From positions 62,001 to 126,000 of the forward strand of contig NZ_JAVSCK010000004.1 of NCBI RefSeq assembly GCF_031932625.1: 64,000 bases of DNA, read 5' to 3'. Position 1 is the first letter of the stretch. Each line of letters opens with the position of its first letter. Positions 17,699-25,555 of this stretch are shown piece after piece. Source of the stretch: Hwangdonia seohaensis (GTDB lineage: Bacteria; Bacteroidota; Bacteroidia; Flavobacteriales; Flavobacteriaceae). A program made the position numbers and the translations under genes. The notes under the pieces are model-generated. The model ran no database searches. It had not been told where the DNA came from and saw only the letters and a program-made list of their open reading frames with translations.

Positions 17699-17730
17699 AC
17701 TTTGTCAGAAAAAAATATAACTTCGTTTGC
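17699..17730 (+). promoter_or_regulatory. Upstream block shared with the 32398 gene
   Basis: Reads CTTTGTC-A-GAAAAA, a short AT spacer, then AACTTCGTTT. The block at 32284-32313 before another isolated accessory gene reads CTTTGTC-G-GAAAAA, spacer, AACTTCGTTT. TAACTTCG inside both resembles the -7 element TAnnTTTG with one change. Possibly a shared promoter or the edge of a mobile cassette. Confidence 0.4.
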
Positions 17731-17835
17731 TTGTGCTGTCCAATAGCTGTCGGGATTGTTTTAGTAACGTCGAATATAAATCATTAAAACGACGCATATC
17801 TGCGAGTCATTGTGCATAATCCTAAACCTAATCAA

Positions 17836-18423
17836 ATGAATAATAATAAAGAGATAATTGACAAGCTTTTTGATGTTTGGTTTCAAGGTAAACATAAGTT
17901 GATTGAATTTGAAGCTACTTTTCCTGATAACAAAGAGTCAGAGGAATTAAAAGAAGACTTGCTGCCCGACTTTTGCGATACATTGATTGACTTTTACTGG
18001 AATTATTTCTTTCTTATAATAGCTAGACTGTTAGACCCACCTACTCAAGGACAACATAAGAATCTAACTCTATTTACTTTATCTGACCTTTTAAAAAAGA
18101 ATAATAAATCTGAATGGAAAAATGTGTTAAAAAAAACAGATGAATTAAAAACAAAATTTCTGCCAGTTATAAAATACCGAAGAAAAAAGTTAGCTCATTT
18201 TGATTTTGACCATACTATTGGAAATGCTGATTTTGGAACTTCAACTCATATTGATGAGATAACTCATTTTTTTGATACAATGCTGGAATTAATAAATTTG
18301 ACTTACAAACCACTTGGATTTGACATAAGAGTCCCAGTAATTATAAGTAGAGCGAGATTTAAGGGCGGAACCGAATTTAATAGAATATTATCTGAATATA
18401 AAAAGTGCTATGCACAACAGTAG
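17836..18423 (+). CDS. HEPN-type protein (AbiU2-like)
   Basis: A 195-residue soluble, helical protein. The key feature is YRRKKLAHFD near residues 114-123: R116 and H121 make the R-x4-H motif of HEPN ribonucleases, in the context typical of the HEPN/AbiU2 group (R(N/K)K.(L/I)AH.D). HEPN proteins are often RNases in toxin-antitoxin and abortive-infection systems. No antitoxin (MNT nucleotidyltransferase) lies beside it, so it stands alone between crcB and a convergent DUF1684 gene. The ATG at 17836 is chosen over the GTG at 17812. More AT-rich than its neighbours, with a different upstream block, suggesting transfer. Confidence 0.7.
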   Translation: MNNNKEIIDKLFDVWFQGKHKLIEFEATFPDNKESEELKEDLLPDFCDTLIDFYWNYFFLIIARLLDPPTQGQHKNLTLFTLSDLLKKNNKSEWKNVLKKTDELKTKFLPVIKYRRKKLAHFDFDHTIGNADFGTSTHIDEITHFFDTMLELINLTYKPLGFDIRVPVIISRARFKGGTEFNRILSEYKKCYAQQ

Positions 18424-18525
18424 CTAAAATTCACTGTGACTGAATGACTAATCGGAATTCAATGCAAGTTTGTTGTTTTTTCGCAACGAAATCATAACCG
18501 CAAACGCTAAACAAGCCTCCAAATC

Positions 18526-19128
18526 TCAATCCTTCCCAAAAGCCTTAACCCCGGCTTCAATCCTGGTTGTTAAATAGTTTTTTCGCGGTACAATGGGGCA
18601 AGAATATTTTTCGTTATATGCACAATAGGGGTTATAAGCTTTATTAAAATCTATGATAATGCTGTTGCCTTCGGGAATTCTGGCATCAATATAGCGTCCG
18701 CCACCATAACTTTCCAACCCGTTAGTTTCATCTAAAAAAGGCAGGAATAAATAATCTTCATAACCTTCTTCATTTATTAAACCTTGATTTTGATATATGT
18801 TCAACGTGAAGTTTTTTCCTTTTAAATCAAAATTTAATTCGCCATATTTTACATATTCCGGGGTTCTGTCTGTGGTGGTCTTCATTTTAAAAATAGGCTC
18901 GTTTGGTGTCCGTTTAAAACGTGCGTTTACGACGTAAGTTGAATCGAACTTAAAAAAATCCAAACCCTTAAAACCCTTTCGGTCTTTATCTTTTAATGGT
19001 GATGTTGTGGCATCCTTAAAATAAGAATTTTGCTCTTTCTGAAATTCGGTTTCACCTAAAACAGGATTTTTTTCTTGCCCACAAGCTACTACCGAAATGA
19101 GTAAAACGGCTAAAACTATTTTTTTCAT
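18526..19128 (-). CDS. DUF1684 family lipoprotein
   Basis: A 200-residue DUF1684 protein of unknown function. Residues 1-16 form a lipoprotein signal with lipobox VVAC. The family's conserved C-terminal core is present: GGRYIDARIP, then NKAYNPYCAYNEKYSCPIVPRKN with conserved Pro, Tyr and Cys residues, and a final IEAGVKAF. Related proteins are found across Bacteroidota and Actinobacteria without an assigned activity. Monocistronic, convergent with the HEPN gene. Confidence 0.88.
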   Translation of the reverse strand: MKKIVLAVLLISVVACGQEKNPVLGETEFQKEQNSYFKDATTSPLKDKDRKGFKGLDFFKFDSTYVVNARFKRTPNEPIFKMKTTTDRTPEYVKYGELNFDLKGKNFTLNIYQNQGLINEEGYEDYLFLPFLDETNGLESYGGGRYIDARIPEGNSIIIDFNKAYNPYCAYNEKYSCPIVPRKNYLTTRIEAGVKAFGKD

Positions 19129-19176
19129 TTTTAAAATTTAATGCGTTTCAAAAATGCAACTTACAAATATTTTATA

Positions 19177-19184
19177 TAGATTTG
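19177..19184 (+). promoter_or_regulatory. -7-like element of a small transcription unit
   Basis: TAGATTTG matches TAnnTTTG. It stands 27 bases before a short frame and about 130 bases before a strong terminator. The -33 element is poor. Confidence 0.4.
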
Positions 19185-19203
19185 TTGCTTACAATTAAGA
19201 AAA

Positions 19204-19287
19204 ATGAATAATAACATCACTATTTATAGAAAGCAGTGGACCTCTTGTTTAAAGGCAAGTTGTTGGGCTTATTATATATTGTGGTGA
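19204..19287 (+). CDS. Possible 27-residue peptide or small RNA
   Basis: A short frame with unusually many Trp, Cys and Tyr residues in its second half (WTSCLKASCWAYYILW). It sits between a TAGATTTG promoter-like element and the strong terminator at 19313-19342, with no other gene in the interval. The transcript of roughly 150 bases could act as a small RNA instead of coding. I cannot decide between the two from sequence. Confidence 0.3.
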   Translation: MNNNITIYRKQWTSCLKASCWAYYILW

Positions 19288-19312
19288 TAAGATTATAAAA
19301 TATTACAATATT

Positions 19313-19342
19313 AAAAAGTCCGACTTCACAGTCGGACTTTTT
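19313..19342 (+). terminator. Strong terminator of a short transcript
   Basis: AAAAAGTCCGACT pairs with AGTCGGACTTTTT around a four-base loop. It is 65 bases upstream of the MFS gene and cannot belong to the reverse-strand DUF1684 gene, whose start is at 19128, so it ends a separate plus-strand transcript. Confidence 0.85.
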
Positions 19343-19406
19343 ATTTTTAGACAACTTTCAATTTAAAAATTACAGCGTATAGAAACAACTTGAACAACTG
19401 GAACCA

Positions 19407-20618
19407 ATGAAAATACTATTCAACAATTACCTTGAATCTTTTAAAGGCCTATCGAAAGAAATTTGGTACCTCTCTTTAATAACATTAATTAATAGAGCCG
19501 GTACCATGGTTATTCCATTTTTATCGCTATACCTAACCAAAAACCTGGGTTTTAGTAAAGATGATGCGGGTTGGATTTTGGTTTTCTTCGGTTTAGGCTC
19601 GCTAATTGGGTCGTGGTTGGGCGGTTGGTTAACAGACAAAATTGGCTTTTACAAAGTGATGGTTTTAAGCCTATTTGTTACCGGTATTGGCTTTATTGGC
19701 CTGCAATACGTTACATCGTTTTGGGGTTTGTGTTTTGCCATATTGCTTATAATGGTCATTGCAGATACGTTTCGGCCTGCACTGTTTGTATCGTTAAAGA
19801 CGTACAGCAAACCGGAAAACCAAACCAGGTCGTTAGCCTTAATTCGATTGGCCATTAATTTAGGAATGGGTGTTGGCCCAACATTGGCAGGCTTAATCAT
19901 TGTGATGAAAGGTTATAATATGCTGTTTTGGATTGATGGCTTAACCTGTATAACGGCCATTGTTTTATTTAATATTTTGGTAAAAGAAGTTAAGCAAAAA
20001 CCGAGTGCAGATGAAGGCGAAAAGATTATAAAAGCTAAAAATGTAATTTACAAAGACAGCTCGTATTGGATATTTATTGCGATATGTTTTTTAATGGGCA
20101 TGACGTTTTTTCAATTGATAGTTACCATGCCCATCTATTACGAAGAGCAATTTGGTTTAAACGAATTTAACATCGGGCTAATCATGTTTATAAATGTGGC
20201 TATTATTGTTATTTTCGAAATGCCATTCATACATTTTCTGGAGAAAAAAAGTTTAAAGTCCACGCAATTTATCATCACATCTTGTATTTTGTTCGGGTTG
20301 AGTTTTTATGTGCTGTACAACAATTTCTGGCTAGGCATATTAATAGTAAGCATGGTTATAATAACGTTTGCCGAAATGTTGGGCTTTCCGTATACAAACG
20401 CATTTGCTTTAAAGCGTGCAAAAGACGGTTTCGAGGGCAGTTATATGGCGTTGTATGCTATGGCATTCTCCTTGGCACATATTTTCAGTTCTAAAATAGG
20501 ATTGAGTATTGTGGCCAATTTTGGCTATCAAATCAATTGGTTGGTTACGGGCTCGTTTGCAGCCCTTGCCACGGTACTCGCTATATGGTTGCATAATAGG
20601 GTGAAACTGGATTTGTAA
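19407..20618 (+). CDS. MFS transporter
   Basis: A 403-residue major facilitator with about twelve membrane helices. The loop between helices 2 and 3 carries the MFS signature GGWLTDKIGFYKVM (G-x3-D-x2-G pattern). The first helix is preceded by a short cytosolic stretch (LSKEIWYLSLITLINRAGTMVIPFLSLYLT), as in the Bacteroidota MDR-type group. Substrate unknown; drug or metabolite export is the usual guess for this subfamily. Single gene behind a terminator, with a small helical-bundle gene 44 bases downstream. Confidence 0.88.
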   Translation: MKILFNNYLESFKGLSKEIWYLSLITLINRAGTMVIPFLSLYLTKNLGFSKDDAGWILVFFGLGSLIGSWLGGWLTDKIGFYKVMVLSLFVTGIGFIGLQYVTSFWGLCFAILLIMVIADTFRPALFVSLKTYSKPENQTRSLALIRLAINLGMGVGPTLAGLIIVMKGYNMLFWIDGLTCITAIVLFNILVKEVKQKPSADEGEKIIKAKNVIYKDSSYWIFIAICFLMGMTFFQLIVTMPIYYEEQFGLNEFNIGLIMFINVAIIVIFEMPFIHFLEKKSLKSTQFIITSCILFGLSFYVLYNNFWLGILIVSMVIITFAEMLGFPYTNAFALKRAKDGFEGSYMALYAMAFSLAHIFSSKIGLSIVANFGYQINWLVTGSFAALATVLAIWLHNRVKLDL

Positions 20619-20662
20619 TGCATTAAATCTGAATAATAATTTAAAAATGAAAAGGGATAAAT

Positions 20663-21169
20663 ATGAGTATGATTGAAAAATGGGAGAAACTACCGGTTTT
20701 TAAAAAAGCCATGGAAATACAAAAATTGGTTGACCATATCGTTGAATGTGTTGAACAATCTGATATTGACTTTGAGAATGACATTGAATCAGAAATGATA
20801 AAGAACAACCTGCATTTTTTAAGAGAAAACGCAATGATTATACCTGCAAAAATTGCTGGGGCAGCAGACGAGGATATGCTTTATGATATAAAAATGGAAA
20901 ACGCCGCCATTATTAGAAAATCTGCTAGAGAACTTATTACCGATGCTAGAGGCATAGAAATGCACGGATTTAAAGATATTGAATATTTAGACCTGTTGAG
21001 AAATGAGGTAGAGACGTTTAGGGTTTTGTTTGCAGAATGGGTAAAAACCTTTGATTGTTGGAACTATATTATTGATAGATGGGGGCTTTTTAATCCACCG
21101 GGAATTAATTACGACGATAAAGACCCTGATGATGATTTGCCGTTTAATCCCGACGATTTTGAAGAATAG
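20663..21169 (+). CDS. Four-helix-bundle-like protein, first paralogue
   Basis: A 168-residue acidic helical protein. Its start, KLPVFKKAMEIQKLVDHIVE, resembles that of the gene at 21741 (ELPIYKKALDIFVLSQNI), and the two share the layout of the S23/four-helix-bundle family originally described from rRNA intervening sequences. The C-terminus is very acidic (DDKDPDDDLPFNPDDFEE). Function unknown. It converges with the Lrp gene, with four bases between stop codons. A second ATG (20669) is also possible as start. Confidence 0.72.
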   Translation: MSMIEKWEKLPVFKKAMEIQKLVDHIVECVEQSDIDFENDIESEMIKNNLHFLRENAMIIPAKIAGAADEDMLYDIKMENAAIIRKSARELITDARGIEMHGFKDIEYLDLLRNEVETFRVLFAEWVKTFDCWNYIIDRWGLFNPPGINYDDKDPDDDLPFNPDDFEE

Positions 21170-21173
21170 CCAC

Positions 21174-21617
21174 TTACTCAATAGGCCTAATCTCATTGTG
21201 TTTTACTACCCGAGATAAAACAATTTGTGTTTTACTTTCGCCATAAATTATTAGCTGATCAATAAACTGCTCTAAATGTTTTTGGTTTTTTAAAACCACT
21301 TCCATCACTATGTTTTCGTCGCCTGTAATGCGGTAGCAATTTATAACCTCGTCGTAGGTTTTTACTTTTTCCAAAAACGGTTTTAGTTTACCCATAAAAG
21401 CACGTAAGGTAATAATGGCTTTAAACTGATACCCTAATTCAAACGGCGAAACTATGGTTTTATAATCTTCAATAACACCCAAATCTTCCATTTTTTTAAT
21501 GCGCTCGGAAACCGCTGGCGAACTAACCCCAACCTGTCTTCCAATCTCCGCATTGGATTGTCTGGCATTCTGTTGCAAACACTTTAAAATCTTCTTATTC
21601 AGGCTATCTATACTCAT
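21174..21617 (-). CDS. Lrp/AsnC family transcriptional regulator
   Basis: A 147-residue feast/famine regulator. The N-terminal winged HTH is clear (DSLNKKILKCLQQNARQSNA, IGRQVGVSSPAVSERIKKME), followed by a RAM ligand-binding and oligomerisation domain (GYQFKAIITLRAFMGKL, VINCYRITGDENIVMEV). Such proteins sense amino acids and form octamers. It lies between the two four-helix-bundle paralogues, and its promoter region (21618-21740) is shared with the divergent 21741 gene, which is therefore a candidate target. Confidence 0.93.
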   Translation of the reverse strand: MSIDSLNKKILKCLQQNARQSNAEIGRQVGVSSPAVSERIKKMEDLGVIEDYKTIVSPFELGYQFKAIITLRAFMGKLKPFLEKVKTYDEVINCYRITGDENIVMEVVLKNQKHLEQFIDQLIIYGESKTQIVLSRVVKHNEIRPIE

Positions 21618-21740
21618 TTAAGGAAATCAAACTGCAAAACATTAATATTTAAAGCAAATATACGTATTTACTTTAAAATCAAAAGAACAATGTGGATTCT
21701 TGTGAGTAATTTTGATAAAATTGCTTAAGAAAAAATAAAG

Positions 21741-22136
21741 ATGTCATCTAATACCCCACAAAACCTATCGGAATTACCGATTTATAAAAAAGCATTAGAT
21801 ATTTTTGTCTTATCACAAAACATATCTTCGTATTTAAATCAAGATTTATCTGTTTTAAAAGAAGATGGGTCTGAAGACAATAACATTTACTTTTCCGGCG
21901 ATATCGTTCAGCAATCAGTGTCCTTAGCTCCCGAAATTGCCAATGCGGAATTAGAGCGTTATTCAGAAAGAAGGCATAAACACATTGCTACGCTTAAGCG
22001 TATTACAAACTTACTTTATAAAAACTCGTACCGCTTAGAACGTGCCAATAGTAATGGTAAAGATTTTTTGCCCATTTTACGTAAAGAGCTCAAGAAATTC
22101 AAAAAATTGCAACGCACTTGGTTGCTGACTTTGTAA
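21741..22136 (+). CDS. Four-helix-bundle-like protein, second paralogue
   Basis: A 131-residue helical protein similar in its first helix to the 20663 product (LPIYKKALDIF against LPVFKKAMEIQ) and like it without catalytic motifs. The C-terminal half is basic (LRKELKKFKKLQRTWLLTL), in contrast to the acidic tail of the paralogue. Divergent from the Lrp gene with 123 bases between. Function unknown. Confidence 0.7.
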   Translation: MSSNTPQNLSELPIYKKALDIFVLSQNISSYLNQDLSVLKEDGSEDNNIYFSGDIVQQSVSLAPEIANAELERYSERRHKHIATLKRITNLLYKNSYRLERANSNGKDFLPILRKELKKFKKLQRTWLLTL

Positions 22137-22298
22137 AATATCTTAGAGCTACTCTTTCCCTTTTTTTATAATAATAAACAGTTTCCTTTTTTTGATGTTT
22201 TTCAGATATAGATTGGTATGCGCTTTTGGCGTTGTATGAAGAATTTAATTCAGCCTAAAAACACGAGATACTAGTGGTAAATTAAACGGGTTGCGGAA

Positions 22299-22484
22299 TT
22301 ACTTTAAAAAGTATTTAATAGCAACAATGCCCAGTATAAAGGAAATAAAGGCGAGCAGCACCCAAAAACTACCTTTGTAAAAGCGTTTGTGAAGCTTTAA
22401 ATCTTTGCGGTAAGAATAACCGATTACCACAGCAAAAACAATAAAAAATAAAACTCCAAAAATGATTTGACCTTTACTAAACAT
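22299..22484 (-). CDS. Small two-helix membrane protein, conserved hypothetical
   Basis: A 61-residue protein from the ATG at 22484 (MFSKGQIIFGVLFFIVF); the longer frame adds six residues from 22502. Two membrane helices (residues 7-24 and 40-58) are joined by a basic loop YRKDLKLHKRFYKGS. The pattern, a YRKDLK-containing loop between two short helices, is one I associate with a conserved small protein of Flavobacteriaceae without assigned function. Divergent from the MazG-like gene. Confidence 0.7.
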   Translation of the reverse strand: MFSKGQIIFGVLFFIVFAVVIGYSYRKDLKLHKRFYKGSFWVLLAFISFILGIVAIKYFLK

Positions 22485-22557
22485 ATAGTTATTTTTATGC
22501 AAATTTAATTAATAAGAACGATATTTTCGCTGTTGCGGAAATGAAATAAAACTTTAA

Positions 22558-22944
22558 ATGAAAAATAAAATTGAGGCCGTAAAAGCATTTCATACCGCAT
22601 TTAAAATAGGGCACAGGGAAACGCCAAAAGCCGATTTGGGATTAGCCAAAAACATGCTGCGCTACAAACTTATGCGAGAAGAAAACGAAGAATATTTAGA
22701 AGCCGCAACCAATAACGATTTAGTTGAAGTTGCCGATGCCCTGGGCGATATGCTTTATATTTTATGCGGAACCATTATTGAACACGGGATGCAACATAAA
22801 ATTGAAGACGTGTTTAACGAAATTCAAAGAAGTAATATGAGCAAATTAGGTGAAAACGGACAGCCTATTTATCGTGAAGACGGCAAGGTGCTTAAAGGTC
22901 CCAATTATTTTAAACCAAATATTGAAGCTATTCTAGAAAAATAA
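22558..22944 (+). CDS. MazG-like nucleotide pyrophosphohydrolase
   Basis: A 128-residue all-alpha NTP pyrophosphatase. The magnesium-binding motif is visible as EENEE at residues 41-45 and, one helix later, E57-V-A-D60 with D64 (VEVADALGDMLY). It resembles the short phosphoribosyl-ATP-pyrophosphohydrolase-like group (IRSNMSKLGE-type C-terminus: RSNMSKLGENGQPIYREDGKVLKGPNYF). Probable house-cleaning of nucleotides. It is separated from the convergent ilvE by a perfect inverted repeat. Confidence 0.88.
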   Translation: MKNKIEAVKAFHTAFKIGHRETPKADLGLAKNMLRYKLMREENEEYLEAATNNDLVEVADALGDMLYILCGTIIEHGMQHKIEDVFNEIQRSNMSKLGENGQPIYREDGKVLKGPNYFKPNIEAILEK

Positions 22945-22947
22945 GTT

Positions 22948-23019
22948 GATACAAATTTCACGAATTAACACTAATCATAACAGTACAAACCATTAGTGGA
23001 AATTCGTGAAATTTGTATC
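22948..23019. repeat. Large inverted repeat between convergent genes
   Basis: The 19 bases at 22948-22966 are the exact reverse complement of 23001-23019 (GATACAAATTTCACGAATT and its complement). The arms continue imperfectly inward (AACACTAAT against ATTAGTGGA). It fills the gap between the MazG-like gene and ilvE and can form a bidirectional terminator, with A and T runs at the outer ends. Confidence 0.85.
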
Positions 23020-23025
23020 TTTTTG

Positions 23026-24093
23026 TTAAATTACTCTATAACGCCATCCAAAAGGATCTTCAACTTTGTTGGTTTGAATATCGGTAATGCGTTTCTTTAA
23101 AGAACTTGCATAGGTGTTTTCTAATTTTGGTAAATCAAAATCTTCATCTTTGTAACCAAAACCAGATATTGGAGAAATTACAGCAGCTGTTCCTGCACCA
23201 AACATCTCCTTTAAAGAGCCATTTTTAGCAGCTTCAACAACCTCGCTTACGGTAATTTTTCTAACCTCTACGGGAATGCCTTCTTTTTTCGCCAATTCAA
23301 TAATACTTTTACGTGTAATGCCATCGAGAATTCTGTCGCTGGTTGGCCCCGTAATAAGGGTATCATTTATACGGATAAATATATTCATCGCACCCGCTTC
23401 TTCAATATATTCATGGGTGTTATCATCGGTCCAAATAACTTGTTGGTAGCCTTTTTCAATGGCTAATTGCGTGGGGTAAAACTGTCCGGCATAATTACCG
23501 CCAGCTTTAGCAAAACCAACACCACCATTGGCAGAACGCGAATATTTTTCTTCTATTAAAACCTTTAATTCACCAGCAAAATACGAGCCCGATGGTGCCG
23601 TGGCAATTACAAATTTATACTCATCGGCAGGCGATGCATGAAACCCTTTCCCTGTCGCAAAAATAAAAGGCCTTATGTATAACGAGCTGCCTTCGTTTTT
23701 AGGAATCCAGTCGCTATCCACCTTTAAAAGCGCTTTTAAACCTTCCATGAAATAAGCTTCAGGCAATTCTGGAATCGCAAGGCGTTTTGCTGAAATGTTC
23801 AATCGTTTAAAATTATCTAAAGGACGAAATAATAATATATTGTTATCGGTATCTTTATAGGCTTTCATACCTTCAAAAATAGATTGCCCGTAATGAAAAA
23901 TCTTAGCAGAAGGATCTAAGGTAATCGGCGCATAAGGCACCACTTTGGGCGCTTGCCACTTTCCGTCTTTATAATCACATTCAAGCATGTGGTCAGAAAA
24001 TGTTTTTCCAAAGCTTAAATGGTCAAAATCTACTTCATTAATTTTGGAATGTTTGGTTTTTATAACCTCGATATCATTCATTAAAGCATTCAT
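23026..24093 (-). CDS. ilvE: Branched-chain amino acid aminotransferase
   Basis: PLP-dependent class IV aminotransferase catalysing the last step of leucine, isoleucine and valine synthesis. The pyridoxal Lys lies in FAKAGGNYAGQF, with EAGAMNIFI (PLP-binding Glu region) and DGITRKSI downstream. Length 355 and the start region (FGKTFSDHMLECDYKDGKW) fit the eukaryote-like BCAT2 branch used by Bacteroidota. Monocistronic; divergent from the DUF4920 gene. Confidence 0.95.
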   Translation of the reverse strand: MNALMNDIEVIKTKHSKINEVDFDHLSFGKTFSDHMLECDYKDGKWQAPKVVPYAPITLDPSAKIFHYGQSIFEGMKAYKDTDNNILLFRPLDNFKRLNISAKRLAIPELPEAYFMEGLKALLKVDSDWIPKNEGSSLYIRPFIFATGKGFHASPADEYKFVIATAPSGSYFAGELKVLIEEKYSRSANGGVGFAKAGGNYAGQFYPTQLAIEKGYQQVIWTDDNTHEYIEEAGAMNIFIRINDTLITGPTSDRILDGITRKSIIELAKKEGIPVEVRKITVSEVVEAAKNGSLKEMFGAGTAAVISPISGFGYKDEDFDLPKLENTYASSLKKRITDIQTNKVEDPFGWRYRVI

Positions 24094-24145
24094 AATTTAC
24101 GTTGTTTTAGGCTGCAAATTTAAGGAAAAACGCAATTAAAAATGA

Positions 24146-24153
24146 TATATTTG
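24146..24153 (+). promoter_or_regulatory. -7 element for the DUF4920-mnmD unit
   Basis: TATATTTG, an exact TAnnTTTG, 34 bases before the ATG at 24187. No clear -33 TTTG. Confidence 0.5.
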
Positions 24154-24186
24154 CAACAAATCGTTTAAAATTGAAAATTATATACA

Positions 24187-24690
24187 ATGAAACCAATAAC
24201 TTTAACAATTATCTGTCTGTTTGTGTTAAATTCTTGTAAAAACAAAGTAGAGAATCCACAAGAAAAGCAAATTGAAACTGAAAAAGTAGACTATGCATCC
24301 TTTGGAAACACTATAATTGCTGATGATGCAATTGCTGCGGCATCTATGGCAACACACTATAAAACCATGAGCGTGGGAGACAGCATTAATTCTAAAATGA
24401 CTGCAACTGTTAACAAAGTGTGCCAATCTAAAGGCTGTTGGATGACTTTGGATTTGGGCGATAACGAAGAAGTGATGGTGAAATTTAAGGATTATGCCAT
24501 TTTTATGCCTAAAGATATTGCAGGAAAAGAAGTGATTATAAATGGCAAAGCTTATGTAACCGAGGTTTCGGTTGATGAGCAGCGCCACTATGCCGAAGAT
24601 GAAGGGCAATCTACCGAACAGATAGCAAGCATCACAGAGCCTAAAAAAACATATTCTTTTGAAGCCGATGGCGTATTATTAAAACAATAG
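24187..24690 (+). CDS. DUF4920 lipoprotein
   Basis: A 167-residue DUF4920 protein, an OB-fold-like family of unknown function in Bacteroidota. The signal peptide ends in a lipobox (LNSCKN, Cys17). The domain is visible as MTATVNKVCQSKGCWMTL, with a Cys pair (CQSKGCW) that could bind metal, then EVMVKFKDYAIFMPKDIAGKEVIINGKAYV. The next gene starts two bases after its stop. Confidence 0.85.
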   Translation: MKPITLTIICLFVLNSCKNKVENPQEKQIETEKVDYASFGNTIIADDAIAAASMATHYKTMSVGDSINSKMTATVNKVCQSKGCWMTLDLGDNEEVMVKFKDYAIFMPKDIAGKEVIINGKAYVTEVSVDEQRHYAEDEGQSTEQIASITEPKKTYSFEADGVLLKQ

Positions 24691-24691
24691 T

Positions 24692-25420
24692 GTGCAACGC
24701 GAAATTGTAATAACAGCCGATGGCTCTACAACCATTCATTTACCGGAATGGGACGAGCAATACCACTCCAAACACGGCGCTATACAAGAGGCTTATCATG
24801 TGTTTATAAAACATGGTCTGCACTATTTTTGTGATTCAGGTGGAAGCAAAGAATCTCAAAAAGCAAGTCATGTTGTTGAGGGCGCAATTTGTAATTCTAA
24901 TGAAATTTCGATATTGGAAATTGGTTTTGGAACGGGTTTAAACGCTTTTATTACTTTATTGGAAGCCGAAAAATTAAAAACCAATATTGCTTATTATGGT
25001 GTTGAGGCCTATCCTGTTTTAATGGATGAAATCAATCAATTAAATTACCCAAAAGAATTAAAAGCTGAAGATAAAGTTTCACTTTTTAACAAGTTGCATG
25101 AAGTTTCGTGGGAAGCATCGCATAAAATCACATCTCATTTTTCATTAACAAAACAAAATCGATTTTTTTCAAAAATTAAAGAAAAAGAGCGGTACAACAT
25201 TATTTATTTTGATGCTTTTGGAGCCCGTGTTCAACCGGAATTATGGACGGAAAGTATATTCCAAAACATGTTTCATGCCCTTAAAGATAACGGGGTTTTA
25301 GTTACCTATTCTGCCAAAGGCAGTGTTAGGCGCGCTATGGAAGCCGTAGGTTTTAAAGTCCAGCGATTGCCCGGGCCTCCGGGAAAACGTGAAATGTTAC
25401 GCGCTTGTAAAGAAGCGTAA
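24692..25420 (+). CDS. mnmD: tRNA mnm5s2U34 methyltransferase MnmD
   Basis: SAM-dependent methyltransferase for the last step of 5-methylaminomethyl-2-thiouridine at the tRNA wobble base. It corresponds to the methyltransferase half of E. coli MnmC without the FAD oxidase half, as in Bacteroidota and Bacillota. Visible are the SAM motif ILEIGFGTGLNAF, YGVEAYPV, IIYFDAFGARVQPELWTE and the C-terminal VTYSAKGSVRRAMEAVGFKVQRLPGPPGKREM. It begins at GTG 24692, two bases after the DUF4920 stop. Length 242. Confidence 0.93.
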   Translation: MQREIVITADGSTTIHLPEWDEQYHSKHGAIQEAYHVFIKHGLHYFCDSGGSKESQKASHVVEGAICNSNEISILEIGFGTGLNAFITLLEAEKLKTNIAYYGVEAYPVLMDEINQLNYPKELKAEDKVSLFNKLHEVSWEASHKITSHFSLTKQNRFFSKIKEKERYNIIYFDAFGARVQPELWTESIFQNMFHALKDNGVLVTYSAKGSVRRAMEAVGFKVQRLPGPPGKREMLRACKEA

Positions 25421-25555
25421 CATTCAGAGACTCCAAAAAATAAAATCTTGAGTTAAATGCTGAGGGCAACGAAACTTTCGGCAACCTCAAACCATTAAAG
25501 TATTGAACTAAATGGCCCGCATCAAAATTTAATCTTGATTAAGGGGTGTTTTGAT

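Noticed and set aside
24226..24609. Reverse-strand frame of 127 codons inside the DUF4920 gene
   Set aside because: The plus-strand frame has a lipobox and family motifs; the reverse frame is composition-driven.
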